A stretch of DNA of 64,000 nucleotides, taken from NCBI GenBank assembly GCA_963770765.1, contig CAVYQS010000017.1, positions 42,910 to 106,909 on the forward strand, in the 5' to 3' direction. Of this stretch, positions 26,667-35,863 are shown one piece after another. The stretch's first letter is position 1; the number at the start of each line of letters is the position of its first letter. The stretch comes from CAVPCY01 sp963770765. Its GTDB lineage: Bacteria > Actinomycetota > Coriobacteriia > Anaerosomatales > PHET01. The position numbers and the translations under genes are program-made. The notes beneath the pieces are model-generated. The model worked only from the letters and a program-made list of their open reading frames with translations, had not been told where the DNA came from and searched no databases.

Positions 26667-27020
26667 TCAGTCGGTGTCGAAGCTGACCATACCGTGGGCC
26701 ATGGCCCGGCCCCCCATCACGTGAACGTGAAGATGGCCGACGGTCTGGTTGGCGTCGCGTCCGTTGTTGATGATCACGCGGTAACCGCTGTCAAGAACAC
26801 CCTTGGCGCGAGCGACCTCGGGGACCGCGCGCAGCAGCGCCGCGAGCGTCTCGTCGTCGACGCCGTCGTCCAAGTTCGCGAAATGCGCACGCGGGATGAT
26901 CAGCGTGTGCACGGGCGTCTGTGGCGACAGGTCGTCGAATGCGACCACGGCGTCGTCTTCGTAGACCAGGACCGCCGGAATCTCACCGGCGGCGATTCGG
27001 CAGAACACACAGTCGCTCAC
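26667..27020 (-). CDS. HIT-family nucleotide hydrolase (HinT-like)
   Basis: 117 aa. CVFCRIAAGEIPA at the N-terminus, PVHTLIIPRAH, and the histidine triad HLHVHVMGG. Such proteins hydrolyse purine nucleotide phosphoramidates. Its ATG overlaps the xseB stop by 4 nt. Confidence 0.95.
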   Translation of the reverse strand: MSDCVFCRIAAGEIPAVLVYEDDAVVAFDDLSPQTPVHTLIIPRAHFANLDDGVDDETLAALLRAVPEVARAKGVLDSGYRVIINNGRDANQTVGHLHVHVMGGRAMAHGMVSFDTD

Positions 27021-27262
27021 CGTTCCTCCTCCGTGTCAGCCGCATCGGACTCAAGCTCACCGATGAGCATGGTCACCTTCTGCTGGGCCTCTGCGAGCTT
27101 CGTCTGCAGCGATCTCAGCAGCCCGACTCCGCGCTCGTATCGGCTGAGGCTGTCCTCGAGTTCGAGCTGCCCGCTTTCGAGCTGAGCGACGATCGACTCC
27201 AGTTCGGCGAGGGCCTCGCCGAACGAGAGCTCCTCCGGTGTCTTGAGCGGATCCTGCATCAT
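27017..27262 (-). CDS. xseB: Exodeoxyribonuclease VII small subunit
   Basis: 81 aa from the ATG at 27262, which overlaps the xseA stop (TGATG). The core SFGEALAELESIVAQLESGQLELEDSL is the family signature; the protein is a helical hairpin that coats the large subunit. An in-frame start at 27292 would lie inside xseA. Confidence 0.95.
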   Translation of the reverse strand: MMQDPLKTPEELSFGEALAELESIVAQLESGQLELEDSLSRYERGVGLLRSLQTKLAEAQQKVTMLIGELESDAADTEEER

Positions 27263-28527
27263 CACGTCTCCTTCTTGTCGGTCACCGTGCACCCGATGTG
27301 CCCGTCCGAGACACGAACGACCAGCCGGTCGCCGATCTGCGCCTGTGACACCGAGCGCACCACGCTGTGCCCATCAGCCGCGAAGCTCGCCGAGTAGCCG
27401 CGCGCGAGGATCGCCAGCGGCGACAGGTCCTCCAGGCGGGCGGCGGCCAGGCCGAGTGCCGCCTCGGTGCGCTGCGCGAGGCGGGGGCCGAGTCCGGCGA
27501 GTCTGGCGTGCGCGTATCCCACTCGCTGACGGTCCCGCTCCAGACGCTGCGGTAGTGCCCTGTCGAGTTGGACACGAGCCATGTCGAGTGACTGCGACAA
27601 CGACCCCAAGACCACCTGGGGGTCCGAGAAGGCCGGGCGGCCTGCAAGTCGGATCACCGCATGCGAAGCTATCTGCACCCTGTGGCGAAGTGCACGACCC
27701 AGCAGATGGCTCTCGCGCGTCACGAGCGCTCCCAACTCATCGACAGACGGGGCGACCGCCTCAGCAGCTGCGGTGGGAGTCGATGCGCGCAGATCGGACA
27801 CCATGTCGGCCAGCGAGGTGTCCGGTTCGTGACCGATGCCCGTCACGACCGGCACCGGCGACGAAGCCACCGCGCGCGCGATCTTCTCGGCGTTGAACGG
27901 CATCAGGTCCTCGTAGGACCCGCCACCTCGCACGAGCAGAACGACATCCGGTGTGGCCGCGACGGCCGCGTTCAGGCCGTCCACGATCGCATCGACCGCA
28001 CCGTCGCCCTCGACCTGGACACCGGCGACGAGCAGCTCTGCGAGCGGATACCGACGCCTGAGCGTTCTGATCACGTCGTGGATGGCCTTGCCCCGCGGCG
28101 ATGTGACCACCGCGATGCGCTGAGGGAAGCGTGGTAGCGAACGCTTGCGCTCGACGCTCATGAGGCCCTCCGCCTCGAGTCTCCGTGCGATCTCAGCGAC
28201 CTCGACACGGAGACGTCCCTCGCCTGCGAGCGCGAGGCGGCGAACGGTGAACTGCATGCGTCCCTTGGGCACGTACGCCGAGAACTGACCGCTCAGCTCC
28301 ACGAGCATCCCGCAGCGCAGCTGGATCCCACTCGCCAGGTAGGTGTCGCGCCACATCAGACACGGCATCGCCGAGCCGCCGTCACAGACAGTGAAGTACG
28401 CCGCCTTGTACCCGGACTTGTCGTTGAACTCCGACACTTCACCGACGACGCGAATCCGCACCGACTCGAGCGCGAGCTTCGCGAGTGTCATCGCCTCGGT
28501 GACGGACAGTGCACGTTCATCGCTCAA
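27262..28527 (-). CDS. xseA: Exodeoxyribonuclease VII large subunit
   Basis: 421 aa from the TTG at 28527, chosen because GAGGGGAGGGG precedes it and it begins near the conserved SVTEAMTLAK; the frame is open upstream to 28602. OB-fold (RVVGEVSEFNDKSGYKAAYFTV), then the catalytic core with IAVVTSPRGKAIHDV, RGGGSYEDLMPFN and VVTGIGHEPDTSLAD. Degrades single-stranded DNA with XseB, in DNA repair. Confidence 0.95.
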   Translation of the reverse strand: MSDERALSVTEAMTLAKLALESVRIRVVGEVSEFNDKSGYKAAYFTVCDGGSAMPCLMWRDTYLASGIQLRCGMLVELSGQFSAYVPKGRMQFTVRRLALAGEGRLRVEVAEIARRLEAEGLMSVERKRSLPRFPQRIAVVTSPRGKAIHDVIRTLRRRYPLAELLVAGVQVEGDGAVDAIVDGLNAAVAATPDVVLLVRGGGSYEDLMPFNAEKIARAVASSPVPVVTGIGHEPDTSLADMVSDLRASTPTAAAEAVAPSVDELGALVTRESHLLGRALRHRVQIASHAVIRLAGRPAFSDPQVVLGSLSQSLDMARVQLDRALPQRLERDRQRVGYAHARLAGLGPRLAQRTEAALGLAAARLEDLSPLAILARGYSASFAADGHSVVRSVSQAQIGDRLVVRVSDGHIGCTVTDKKET

Positions 28528-28644
28528 CAGCGGCCCCTCCCCTCTGATCGCGATTCTAACAGCCGGAAGTGACAGAAACGGAGTGGGTCGGCGCCTCGGC
28601 ACCGACCCACGAGCATCACACGTCTAGAGGACGGGCTGAGCCGT

Positions 28645-29325
28645 TCAGTTCCTCCGGCCGACGACACCGATCCAGTACAGAAGCTGCATGACCGAGATGA
28701 GCGCGGCGGCGATGTAGGTCAGGGCAGCCGCGGTCAAGACGTTCCGAGCGCCCGAGACCTGCTCGGCAGGAAGCATCCCCGTCGTCGAGAGCGCGCCCAG
28801 TGCCCTGCTCGATGCGTCGAACTCGACCGGCAGGGTGACGATCTGGAACAACACCGCCGCCGCAAACGCGAGAACGCCGAGCCAGGCCAACCCGGTCACC
28901 CCGATCCAAAGACCGAGGATGATCAGTACCCACGATGCCTGAGACCCGATGTTCGCTGCAGGGACGAGCGCCATGCGGATCTTGGCAGGGGCATAGCCAC
29001 GCGCGTGTTGCACGGCGTGGCCGGCTTCGTGTGCGGCTACGCCCGCCGCGGCAACAGAGGTGCTCGAATAGACATCGGTCGACAGCCTGAGAACGTTGGC
29101 TCGAGGGTCGTAGTGATCGGTGAGACTGCCCGGTACCATCTCGATACCCACGATGTGCAGCCCTTCCGAGTCAAGCATGGCACGCGCCACTTCCGCACCG
29201 GTGCGGCCCGTCGCAAGGGGCACCTGGCTCCACTTCCGGTATGCCCTGTTGACGTAACCCTGAGTGATGAAGCCGAGCACGAGGGCGACGACCATGATGA
29301 CCAGGTACTGCGGATCGAAATACAC
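28645..29325 (-). CDS. Zinc metallopeptidase, YugP family (membrane)
   Basis: 226 aa from the GTG at 29325 (GAGGAGGAA upstream). One N-terminal and two C-terminal membrane segments flank the domain; AAHEAGHAVQHA is an HExxH-type zinc site. Conserved in Gram-positive bacteria; physiological substrate unknown. Confidence 0.9.
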   Translation of the reverse strand: MYFDPQYLVIMVVALVLGFITQGYVNRAYRKWSQVPLATGRTGAEVARAMLDSEGLHIVGIEMVPGSLTDHYDPRANVLRLSTDVYSSTSVAAAGVAAHEAGHAVQHARGYAPAKIRMALVPAANIGSQASWVLIILGLWIGVTGLAWLGVLAFAAAVLFQIVTLPVEFDASSRALGALSTTGMLPAEQVSGARNVLTAAALTYIAAALISVMQLLYWIGVVGRRN

Positions 29326-29406
29326 TCTCGGTTCCTCCTCCGGGACGACGAGGCGTGCGCCTCGTCCAAGAAGCACAACTGCAAGACTCGAACCACGCTT
29401 CTCGAG

Positions 29407-30564
29407 CTAGCAGTCGATTCGCGGAATCTTCACGACCCTGAGATGGCCCTCGGCAAGGCTCAGAGTGACACTTCCGTCGAGAAGGTCGACGAGTTCACTC
29501 CCCACCATGGCCTTGCGCCAGCCCTCAAGAAGCGCATTGCCGTCGCGCTCCCCACCGGCGAGCCGCTCCAAGTCATCGCGCGAGGCGAGCAGTGGCATCG
29601 CCACACCGTGCTCGCGAGCCCTGAGTCTCACGAGCGCCACCATGAGGTCGACGGCGCCGTCGACGTCACCGTTGAGCCGCTTGCGCTTCGTGACCGCAGG
29701 CAGCTCCTCCTCAGGCACCTCGATGCCGATCACGACAGCATCGAGCAGGCCCTGCACCGAGCTCTTGCCGATCTTGTCGGATACTCCGCGAATGTCGGCG
29801 AGCTCTTCGGGCGTCTTCGGCATGCGCCGCGCGATCTCGACGATGCTTTCGTCTCCGACCACCCAGCGTTTGGGAACATCACGACGAATGGCTTCGTTCT
29901 CGCGCCACGCCGCCACTTCGCGCGCCACCGCGAGCTGCCTTCGGTTGAGCGAGGCGATGCGCTTGACCCGCCGCCACTGCTCGTGAGGCCGAACCTCGTA
30001 GGTGGCGGGGTCCTCGAGCCGCCGGAAGTCGGAGGCGAGCCATTCGGTGCGGCCACCCTCCTCCAATTGCGCGCTGAGCCGACGAAACATCTCGGGAAGA
30101 TACCGAACGTCGTTGAGCGCGTACTCGATCTGGGTGTCGCTCAGAGGGCGCTTCCCCCAGTCGGTGTACGAATCCCCCTTGTCGAGCTTGACGTCCAGCA
30201 TCTCGTGAACGAGCGCGCCGTAGCCCACCTGCTGTGGAAACCCGGCGAGTGTCGCTGCGACCTGAGTATCGAAGATCGGCGCCATCGCACGACCGCAGAT
30301 GCGGTAGAAGATCTCGAGGTCCTGCCCGCCGGCGTGGAAGACCTTGACCACCGACTCATCGGTGAAAAGGTCGCACAAGGGCGACAGGTCGCGGACTCTG
30401 AGCGGGTCGACGATCGCCGCGACATCGTCTGTGGCGATCTGAATCAGGCACAACCGGGCGAAGTACGTCTTCTCCCTCATGAACTCGGTGTCGATCCCCA
30501 CCGCCGGGGCGGTGCGAATGCGCGCGACCAGCTCCCTCAGGCCCTCATCGTCGGTCACGTACAA
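29407..30564 (-). CDS. rnd: Ribonuclease D
   Basis: 385 aa, TTG start at 30564 with AAAGGAG upstream. DEDD exonuclease motifs: VGIDTEFMRE, FHAGGQDLEIF, and YALNDVRYLPEM. Followed by an HRDC domain (about residues 205-285). 3'-5' RNA exonuclease for tRNA and stable RNA maturation. Confidence 0.93.
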   Translation of the reverse strand: MYVTDDEGLRELVARIRTAPAVGIDTEFMREKTYFARLCLIQIATDDVAAIVDPLRVRDLSPLCDLFTDESVVKVFHAGGQDLEIFYRICGRAMAPIFDTQVAATLAGFPQQVGYGALVHEMLDVKLDKGDSYTDWGKRPLSDTQIEYALNDVRYLPEMFRRLSAQLEEGGRTEWLASDFRRLEDPATYEVRPHEQWRRVKRIASLNRRQLAVAREVAAWRENEAIRRDVPKRWVVGDESIVEIARRMPKTPEELADIRGVSDKIGKSSVQGLLDAVVIGIEVPEEELPAVTKRKRLNGDVDGAVDLMVALVRLRAREHGVAMPLLASRDDLERLAGGERDGNALLEGWRKAMVGSELVDLLDGSVTLSLAEGHLRVVKIPRIDC

Positions 30565-30690
30565 GAGTGAACGCTCCTTTGTGATCCCAGACTCCTGACA
30601 CCCTGCCCGGGCATCTCCCCTACTATGTGAGGGTAGTCTACCTGCATCGACATGGCGAGGTCTGCTCGGCCCGAGTGAGATGGAGCTGGC

Positions 30691-31611
30691 GTGAGAGTGC
30701 TCGTGATAGTCAACCTGAATGCCGGAGGAAGCGATGCCGGACTCTACGACTACGCGCGCGCTCTGGGCAACCAGGGCGTCGAGGTCGTGATGCGCTTCGC
30801 CACCGCCGCGGCCCGCATCGAGGATCTCGTTGCCGACGCAGGCGCCTTCGACACCGTTGTCGCAGCCGGCGGTGACGGCACGGTGTCCGCGGTCTGCTAC
30901 GCGCTTCGCGGCACCGGCCAGCCCGTGCTCGTCTACCCGGCCGGCACAGCCAACCTACTCGCGCTCAACCTGGGGCTACCACTCGACGCCGCTCGCTTGG
31001 CCGAGATAACCATGTGCGGGGTTCCGGTCACATTCGACATGGGCGAGCTCGACCACCAGGCTGAAGGACGGCCCGAGCACTCGGGGTTCATCGTCACCGC
31101 CGGCGCCGGGTACGACGCGGCGATCATGGAGACCGCTCAGCCGCTCAAACCCGTCTTCGGAGCGGCGGCCTACCTCCTGGCCGCGGTGGCGAACATGGCG
31201 CCCACGATCTCATCGTTCGACCTGGTGCTGGACGGTCGCGACGTGCGAACCGATGGGATAGCGGTGCTCTTGGTCAACTTCGGTCGCATCCAGTTCGATC
31301 TCACCGTGACACGCGACTGGGATCCGCGTGACGGGTTGCTCGACATCGCGGTGGTCAGGACCAAGAGCGCTGCCGGGCTGCTGCCGGTGGTGTTCGCCGC
31401 GATGCTCGACCGCAAAGGCGAAGTCCCTGAGCGAACACAAGGCATCGAGCTGCATCGTGCGGCGGAGGTCGAGGTGCGCGCCGAGCCCGCGATGAGAATC
31501 CAGTATGACGGCGAGGTCCTCGATGAACTCACCCCGCTGCGAGCGCGCTCGTTGAGGCGGTCCGCCACCCTGCTCGTGGCGCCGGAGTCCCCGTTCGCGC
31601 GAGCGGAATAG
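30691..31611 (+). CDS. Diacylglycerol/lipid kinase (DagK/YegS family)
   Basis: 306 aa, GTG at 30691. VLVIVNLNAGG at the start and AAGGDGTVSAVCYAL, the nucleotide-binding GGDGT motif, followed by YPAGTANLLALNLG. Family members phosphorylate diacylglycerol or related lipids. A strong terminator follows at 31657. Confidence 0.92.
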   Translation: MRVLVIVNLNAGGSDAGLYDYARALGNQGVEVVMRFATAAARIEDLVADAGAFDTVVAAGGDGTVSAVCYALRGTGQPVLVYPAGTANLLALNLGLPLDAARLAEITMCGVPVTFDMGELDHQAEGRPEHSGFIVTAGAGYDAAIMETAQPLKPVFGAAAYLLAAVANMAPTISSFDLVLDGRDVRTDGIAVLLVNFGRIQFDLTVTRDWDPRDGLLDIAVVRTKSAAGLLPVVFAAMLDRKGEVPERTQGIELHRAAEVEVRAEPAMRIQYDGEVLDELTPLRARSLRRSATLLVAPESPFARAE

Positions 31612-31656
31612 TCGGCTCCACCGCGACGCGGTCTATCGATCGGCGTCCCACAAGCC

Positions 31657-31698
31657 AAACAGACCCGCCGCGGCTCTATCCACGCGGCGGGTCTGTTT
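31657..31698. terminator. Bidirectional terminator
   Basis: AAACAGACCCGCCGCG pairs perfectly with CGCGGCGGGTCTGTTT (16 bp) around a 10-nt loop, with T-rich ends on both strands, between the lipid kinase (+) and the cytochrome (-). Confidence 0.9.
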
Positions 31699-31716
31699 GT
31701 GTTCTCTCGGTGGGGT

Positions 31717-32043
31717 CTAGGGGGCTGCGTCCTGTGCCACCAGATAGTCGATGATCTCCTGGCGCTCCGCCTCCGTCACCACAAGCCCGTTCTGCTGCAT
31801 GCGCGTGACCGTCTCTTCCCACTTGGCTTGGTCGTAGTCGGCGCCCTCCACACGGCTCAGGTCATGACACATGGAGCACTTGGTCTGCACGAGCTGCTCG
31901 GCGCCAGACGGCTCAGAGGCTGCAGGCGCCTCCGTCGACGGTGTCTCGGTCGCATCGGGGACGGGCTCTGCCGCTCCCGAGCAACCCACCAGAACGAGTG
32001 CGATCGTCATCGCGACCGCAACGATCATGTACGTGCGTGTCAT
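31717..32043 (-). CDS. Lipoprotein monoheme cytochrome c
   Basis: 108 aa, ATG at 32043 with AGGAGG upstream. Signal peptide ending in lipobox LVLVGCSG, a 30-residue Pro/Ala/Glu linker, then one CSMCH heme motif (TKCSMCHDLSR) and a distal methionine candidate in VTRMQQNGL. Like quinohemoprotein or small electron-carrier cytochromes anchored by lipid to the outer face of the membrane. It lies 93 nt downstream of the Rieske gene on the same strand; the two may exchange electrons. Confidence 0.88.
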   Translation of the reverse strand: MTRTYMIVAVAMTIALVLVGCSGAAEPVPDATETPSTEAPAASEPSGAEQLVQTKCSMCHDLSRVEGADYDQAKWEETVTRMQQNGLVVTEAERQEIIDYLVAQDAAP

Positions 32044-32136
32044 CACGAACCTCCTGGTCGCCTCGGAACAACTGTTCCCTGAGCGGTACGTACCCCATCG
32101 AGCGCGCGACTGCCTCTCCCAGAAGCCGTCCCACGA

Positions 32137-32523
32137 TCAGTAGAGTTCAGGGCGCTCCGAGTAGGGCGGTCGCTCCGGACCCACGTAGACCGTCCCGTCC
32201 ACCACCTTCACATCGTAGGTTCGAAGCGGCCGCGGGTGCCTGGCCAGTTCCGCCACCGTGAGTACCGCCCCTTTCCAGTCGGTCCAGCGAAGGACCCGAC
32301 CGGTTGCCAGGTCGAACTGCGAGTGGTGCAGGTGACACGTGATCGTCGTTCCCTCCACCGTCCCCTTGGAGAGGCGACCACCCAGATGCGGGCACCGGTT
32401 ATCGGCGATGAAGTAGTCGTCCTCCACGCGAGCCACGACCAGCTCATGACCGTCGATCTCGACTTGACGCAGCTCGCCATCGGCCATGTTGTCGAGTCCG
32501 GGAACCTCGATGAATCCCTCCAC
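32137..32523 (-). CDS. Rieske [2Fe-2S] ferredoxin
   Basis: 128 aa from the GTG at 32523 (GGGGAGG upstream). Cluster ligands are in CPHLGGRLS (Cys-X-His) and CHLHHSQFD (Cys-X2-His). No membrane segment or signal, so a soluble NirD/biphenyl-type Rieske ferredoxin, not a cytochrome bc component. Partner unknown; the neighbouring gene on the same strand is a monoheme cytochrome. Confidence 0.9.
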   Translation of the reverse strand: MEGFIEVPGLDNMADGELRQVEIDGHELVVARVEDDYFIADNRCPHLGGRLSKGTVEGTTITCHLHHSQFDLATGRVLRWTDWKGAVLTVAELARHPRPLRTYDVKVVDGTVYVGPERPPYSERPELY

Positions 32524-32641
32524 TGGGTCGCCTCCCCTTCGGTTGGATGCGCTCAACGTCGCGCACGCTGGCACTGAGGCGTATCTTCCCCAGAAAGCGA
32601 ATGAGGGCCCCGGCATGGTCGCCGAGGCCCTCGTCATATGC

Positions 32642-32716
32642 TGGTGGGCGCTAGAGGATTTGAACCTCTGACCCCTTCCGCGTCAAGGAAGTGCTCTCCC
32701 CCTGAGCTAAGCGCCC
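32642..32716 (-). tRNA. tRNA-Val (anticodon GAC)
   Basis: Minus-strand cloverleaf: acceptor GGGCGCT/AGCGCCC, D-arm TTAGCTCAGG, anticodon stem CTTCC/GGAAG with loop TTGACGC, T-arm GGTTCAAAT, encoded CCA end. Confidence 0.95.
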
Positions 32717-32865
32717 GTTCGTGATGCACGCCACCCCGCGAGGCAGCGAACGATAGTGTAGCAAAGCTCGCGCCGCTGCCAAGACCCCAATCCGCTCAGC
32801 GCGAGAGAGCAGCGGAAATTGGTTCTTGCACCACCCCAACCCAATCGCTAGACTAGCCTCTGCGC

Positions 32866-32941
32866 GCGGACGTGGCTCAGTTGGTAGAGCACAACCTTGC
32901 CAAGGTTGGGGTCGCCGGTTCGAATCCGGTCGTCCGCTCCA
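32866..32941 (+). tRNA. tRNA-Gly (anticodon GCC)
   Basis: Acceptor GCGGACG/CGTCCGC, D-arm TGGCTCAGTTGGTAGAGC, anticodon stem CAACC/GGTTG with loop TTGCCAA, T-arm GGTTCGAAT, encoded CCA. Confidence 0.95.
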
Positions 32942-32953
32942 TCGACCCTCACT

Positions 32954-32999
32954 GAAGGTCGGTCCTCAGGCCCGAAGGCCCCTTGGAGGCCCGACCTTC
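32954..32999 (+). terminator. Hairpin between tRNA-Gly and tRNA-Cys
   Basis: GAAGGTCGG pairs with CCGACCTTC, enclosing a smaller GGCC-type hairpin; followed by GTTGCGTTT. Confidence 0.5.
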
Positions 33000-33035
33000 G
33001 TTGCGTTTGACACGCGCCCCTCCGGGCGCACACAC

Positions 33036-33109
33036 GGCGACGTGGCCAAGTGGTAAGGCAGAGGCCTGCAAAGCCTTTATCCCCAGTTCGAATCTGGGCG
33101 TCGCCTCCA
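33036..33109 (+). tRNA. tRNA-Cys (anticodon GCA)
   Basis: Acceptor GGCGACG/CGTCGCC, anticodon arm GAGGC-CTGCAAA-GCCTT, T-arm AGTTCGAATCT, encoded CCA. Confidence 0.95.
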
Positions 33110-33242
33110 TGAAACCGTGACGGCCGGCTGGATACTCAGCCGGCCGTTTCCATGCGGGAGGCACCTCCGTAGAGCTCTTGGTACACTGTCGTGCGGCCGC
33201 CATGGTGCGGCGTCTCGAGACCCTCGGAAGACGTGGCATCTG

Positions 33243-34430
33243 ATGCGGATCGGATTCTTCACAGACACCTACACGCCGCAGATCAACGGCGTCGTGACCT
33301 CGATATGCCTGTTCAAGGACGCCTTGGAGGCCCGTGGGCACGATGTGTACGTCTTCGCCCCCACCCCCGTGCACCCCGACGACGGTGAGCGCACCGTCCG
33401 GTTCCGCTCCATGCCCTTCGCCTTCCAGCCCGAGATGCGCCTCGCCTCCCCGCTGTCCATCGAGGCCCTGAGGGTCACCGACGACGTGGAGCTCGACATC
33501 GTGCACTCTCATGACCCGTTCAGTGTCGGCCTCTTCGGGATGAACGTCGCTCGGCGACACCGGATCCCCTACGTGCACACCTATCACACGCTGTACCCCG
33601 AGTACGTCCACTATGTGTGGGAGACCCGGCTCACCAAGAAGCTCGCCGAGAGGCTCTCGCGCGACTTCTGCCAGCAATGCTCGTCGATAGTCGCTCCGTC
33701 CACCAAGATCGAGCGCTATCTGCGCGAGTGGGGTGTGAGGGTCCCGATCGACATCATCGCGACCGGGATCGACGTAGACCGCTACTCGACGGTCGACCCG
33801 GTGCGCATCGAGGCGATCCGCACCTCCCTCGACTTGAAGCCTGATGAGCGTGTTCTCCTCTTCATGGGACGGCTCGGGCGCGAGAAGAACGTTGAGATGC
33901 TGCTGCGCTCGCTGTGGCTCACTCACCTATCGAAGATTCGATTGGTGATCGCGGGCGACGGTCCTCACCGGGAGTACCTTGAGGCCCTCGTCGATGAACT
34001 CGACCTTCGCAGCCGCGTGTCATTCCTCGGGTACCTGGAGCGCGGCGACTCGATAGCGGCGTATCATCTCGCGCACGCCTTCGCCTTCGCCTCCACGACG
34101 GAGACCCAGGGGCTCGTCATCGGTGAGGCGATGGCAGCCGGGCTTCCCGTCATCGCAGTCGAGGACCGCGCAGTGGAGGACTTCGTGATCAGCGGGCGTA
34201 CGGGGCTGATCGTACCGAGCCGTCCCGAAGACCTCGCGCATGCCTTCGACGACCTACTCGGCGACGATGAGTCGCGTGAGTCGATGGCGGATGCGTCCCG
34301 GGAGCGTGCGATCCACTTCTCGATCCAGCATCAGGCCGAACGGCTCGAGACCCACTATCAGAACGCGATAGAGAATCTCAAGCCACGTCGGCGCTTCGTC
34401 AGGCTTGCGCTACCCCGCCGCAAGATCTGA
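33243..34430 (+). CDS. GT4 glycosyltransferase (diacylglycerol glucosyltransferase-like)
   Basis: 395 aa from the ATG at 33243 (MRIGFFTDTYTPQINGVVTS). N-terminal GT-B half with HSHDPFSVGLFG and HTYHTLYPEYVHY; C-terminal half with LLFMGRLGREKNVEMLLR and the retaining-GT4 E-x7-E region ASTTETQGLVIGEAMAAG. Closest in kind to 1,2-diacylglycerol 3-glucosyltransferases or mannosyltransferases that make membrane glycolipids. The C-terminal basic tail (RRRFVRLALPRRK) suits membrane association. Confidence 0.88.
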   Translation: MRIGFFTDTYTPQINGVVTSICLFKDALEARGHDVYVFAPTPVHPDDGERTVRFRSMPFAFQPEMRLASPLSIEALRVTDDVELDIVHSHDPFSVGLFGMNVARRHRIPYVHTYHTLYPEYVHYVWETRLTKKLAERLSRDFCQQCSSIVAPSTKIERYLREWGVRVPIDIIATGIDVDRYSTVDPVRIEAIRTSLDLKPDERVLLFMGRLGREKNVEMLLRSLWLTHLSKIRLVIAGDGPHREYLEALVDELDLRSRVSFLGYLERGDSIAAYHLAHAFAFASTTETQGLVIGEAMAAGLPVIAVEDRAVEDFVISGRTGLIVPSRPEDLAHAFDDLLGDDESRESMADASRERAIHFSIQHQAERLETHYQNAIENLKPRRRFVRLALPRRKI

Positions 34431-34471
34431 CCAGCTTCCGGACCCCGATCCATCCGGACCGGACCCGCGCG

Positions 34472-34624
34472 CTAGGCCGAGTACTTGAGCTGGACGCGCT
34501 TGGACTGTTCGAGGCGATTGAGACCGCGCTCGAGATCTCTGGGGTCGCGAATGTTCTCGACAGCCCACTTCACGATCTCGGCGGGTACGTTCGGGAAGCG
34601 CTTACGCGCCTGCGCCAGGGTCAT
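34472..34624 (-). CDS. Small hypothetical protein (50 aa)
   Basis: 50 aa from the ATG at 34624, preceded by a near-perfect AAGGAG at 5-nt spacing. MTLAQARKRFPNVPAEIVKWA, then a basic/acidic helical tail. Soluble, no cysteines. No recognised family, but the ribosome-binding site and codon pattern support a real gene. It lies between converging glycosyltransferase and TM2 genes. Confidence 0.55.
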   Translation of the reverse strand: MTLAQARKRFPNVPAEIVKWAVENIRDPRDLERGLNRLEQSKRVQLKYSA

Positions 34625-34720
34625 GGCTGCTCCTTAGTGCTACGACTGATGCTACGACTGGTGTGGTGTTCGATTGACCCTACGGGAGTAGTGTGCGCTG
34701 CCGGCGCACAACCGTCAAGC

Positions 34721-34754
34721 TCTCCCTGAGCCGCAACCTCTGGGCTCAGGGAGA
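34721..34754 (-). terminator. Terminator hairpin after the TM2 gene
   Basis: TCTCCCTGAGCC pairs with GGCTCAGGGAGA (12 bp), just downstream of the TM2 stop codon at 34771. Confidence 0.6.
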
Positions 34755-34770
34755 AGCTCGGCGGCGATGA

Positions 34771-35273
34771 TCAGAACCAGGCCTTCTTGCCAGCGACGTA
34801 GGTGGCGTTGAACTCCTCGTCGGACTTGGTCAGGTACAAGACGCCCTCGACGAGTGCTATGACGCCGACGATCCACCCGAGGAACCCGAACGAGAGCACG
34901 CTCACGAGGAGCATGATCAAACCCTCCTTGGTGTAGCCAAGGTAGAACTTGTGAATGCCGAGGCTCCCCAAGAGGATCGCGAGAATGCCCGCGGCCACCT
35001 TGCTCTTCTCGGAGACCGGTGCCGCGACGGGTGCCGCGTACGGCGGCGCGGGAGGGGCGCGGGCGGTGCGGGCGGTGCAGGCGCTGCCGGCGGTGCAGGC
35101 GGTGCAGGCGGAACCACGGGGGCTTCCTGCGCAACCGGCTCAGCGGCCACCGCAGGCTCCTCTACAGCCTCTGCAGCCACCTCGGCGGCTACCTCCGGCT
35201 CGGGAACCACATTCTCCGCCGCAGGCACCTCCGGAGTCTCATCGGGTACTGGCGTCGTCGTCTCGTCGCTCAT
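34771..35273 (-). CDS. TM2-domain membrane protein with Pro/Ala-rich N-terminus (frameshifted in this sequence)
   Basis: About 167 aa when one base is restored in the GGGG run at 35054-35057. ATG at 35273 overlaps the stop of the YqhA-like gene. Residues 1-85 are acidic then Pro/Ala repeats (PPAPPAPPAAPAPP), continuing in the shifted frame as PPYAAPVAAPVSEKSK and into the TM2 domain AAGILAILLGSLGIHKFYLGY, with two membrane helices. TM2 proteins are common, of unknown function. The shift is inside a low-complexity G/C run, where sequencing indels are likely. Confidence 0.75.
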
Positions 35274-35863
35274 GACCTCTCCCCACTGTCGGCGTTCTCG
35301 GTTGCGGATGAGGCACCCGCGGGCGCCTCGGTTGAAACGTGCTTCTTCGCAAGCACTCTACCCACGAAGTACGTGAGTGAGGCTATCATCGCCGAGATTC
35401 CCACGCCAAGGTACATCAGCTCCAGGAAGTCCGAACCCTTGATCACCTTCCCAAGGAAGAAGACGCCCAGCACCACGATCACGACGCTGACGAGCTTCTC
35501 CTTGAGATCGTCGAGATGGTGGAATTCGAGCCATTCGGGTAGGGGCAGGCTATCGTCGATGAACAGCTCGAACAGGCCCAAGGCCATGATGTAGAGCACG
35601 ATGGCGAGCAGGTAGACATCGGCGATCTCGATGAAGTCGACCGTGATCTCCTTGATGTCCGCGTTACCCTTGAGGGTCTCGAAGACGACAAGGAACCCGT
35701 CGACGCTCGCGACGGCAACGAGCACGATCGCGGCGATGAACAGCCCGACCACGGGCGCGATCACCACGAACCTCGTCCAAGCGACCACTCGCATGCCCAG
35801 ACGGTGTTCGCGCTCGGAAGGTGGGCGAACGGCCGCGCGAGATCCTTCGCGACTACTGACCAT
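35270..35863 (-). CDS. YqhA/UPF0114-family membrane protein
   Basis: 197 aa. Three or four hydrophobic segments (about residues 30-55, 80-105, 125-145, 148-168) and the motif DIKEITVDFIEIADVYLLAIVLYI typical of UPF0114. Function unknown. Its ATG directly follows the ubiX stop; its own stop overlaps the TM2 start. Confidence 0.8.
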   Translation of the reverse strand: MVSSREGSRAAVRPPSEREHRLGMRVVAWTRFVVIAPVVGLFIAAIVLVAVASVDGFLVVFETLKGNADIKEITVDFIEIADVYLLAIVLYIMALGLFELFIDDSLPLPEWLEFHHLDDLKEKLVSVVIVVLGVFFLGKVIKGSDFLELMYLGVGISAMIASLTYFVGRVLAKKHVSTEAPAGASSATENADSGERS

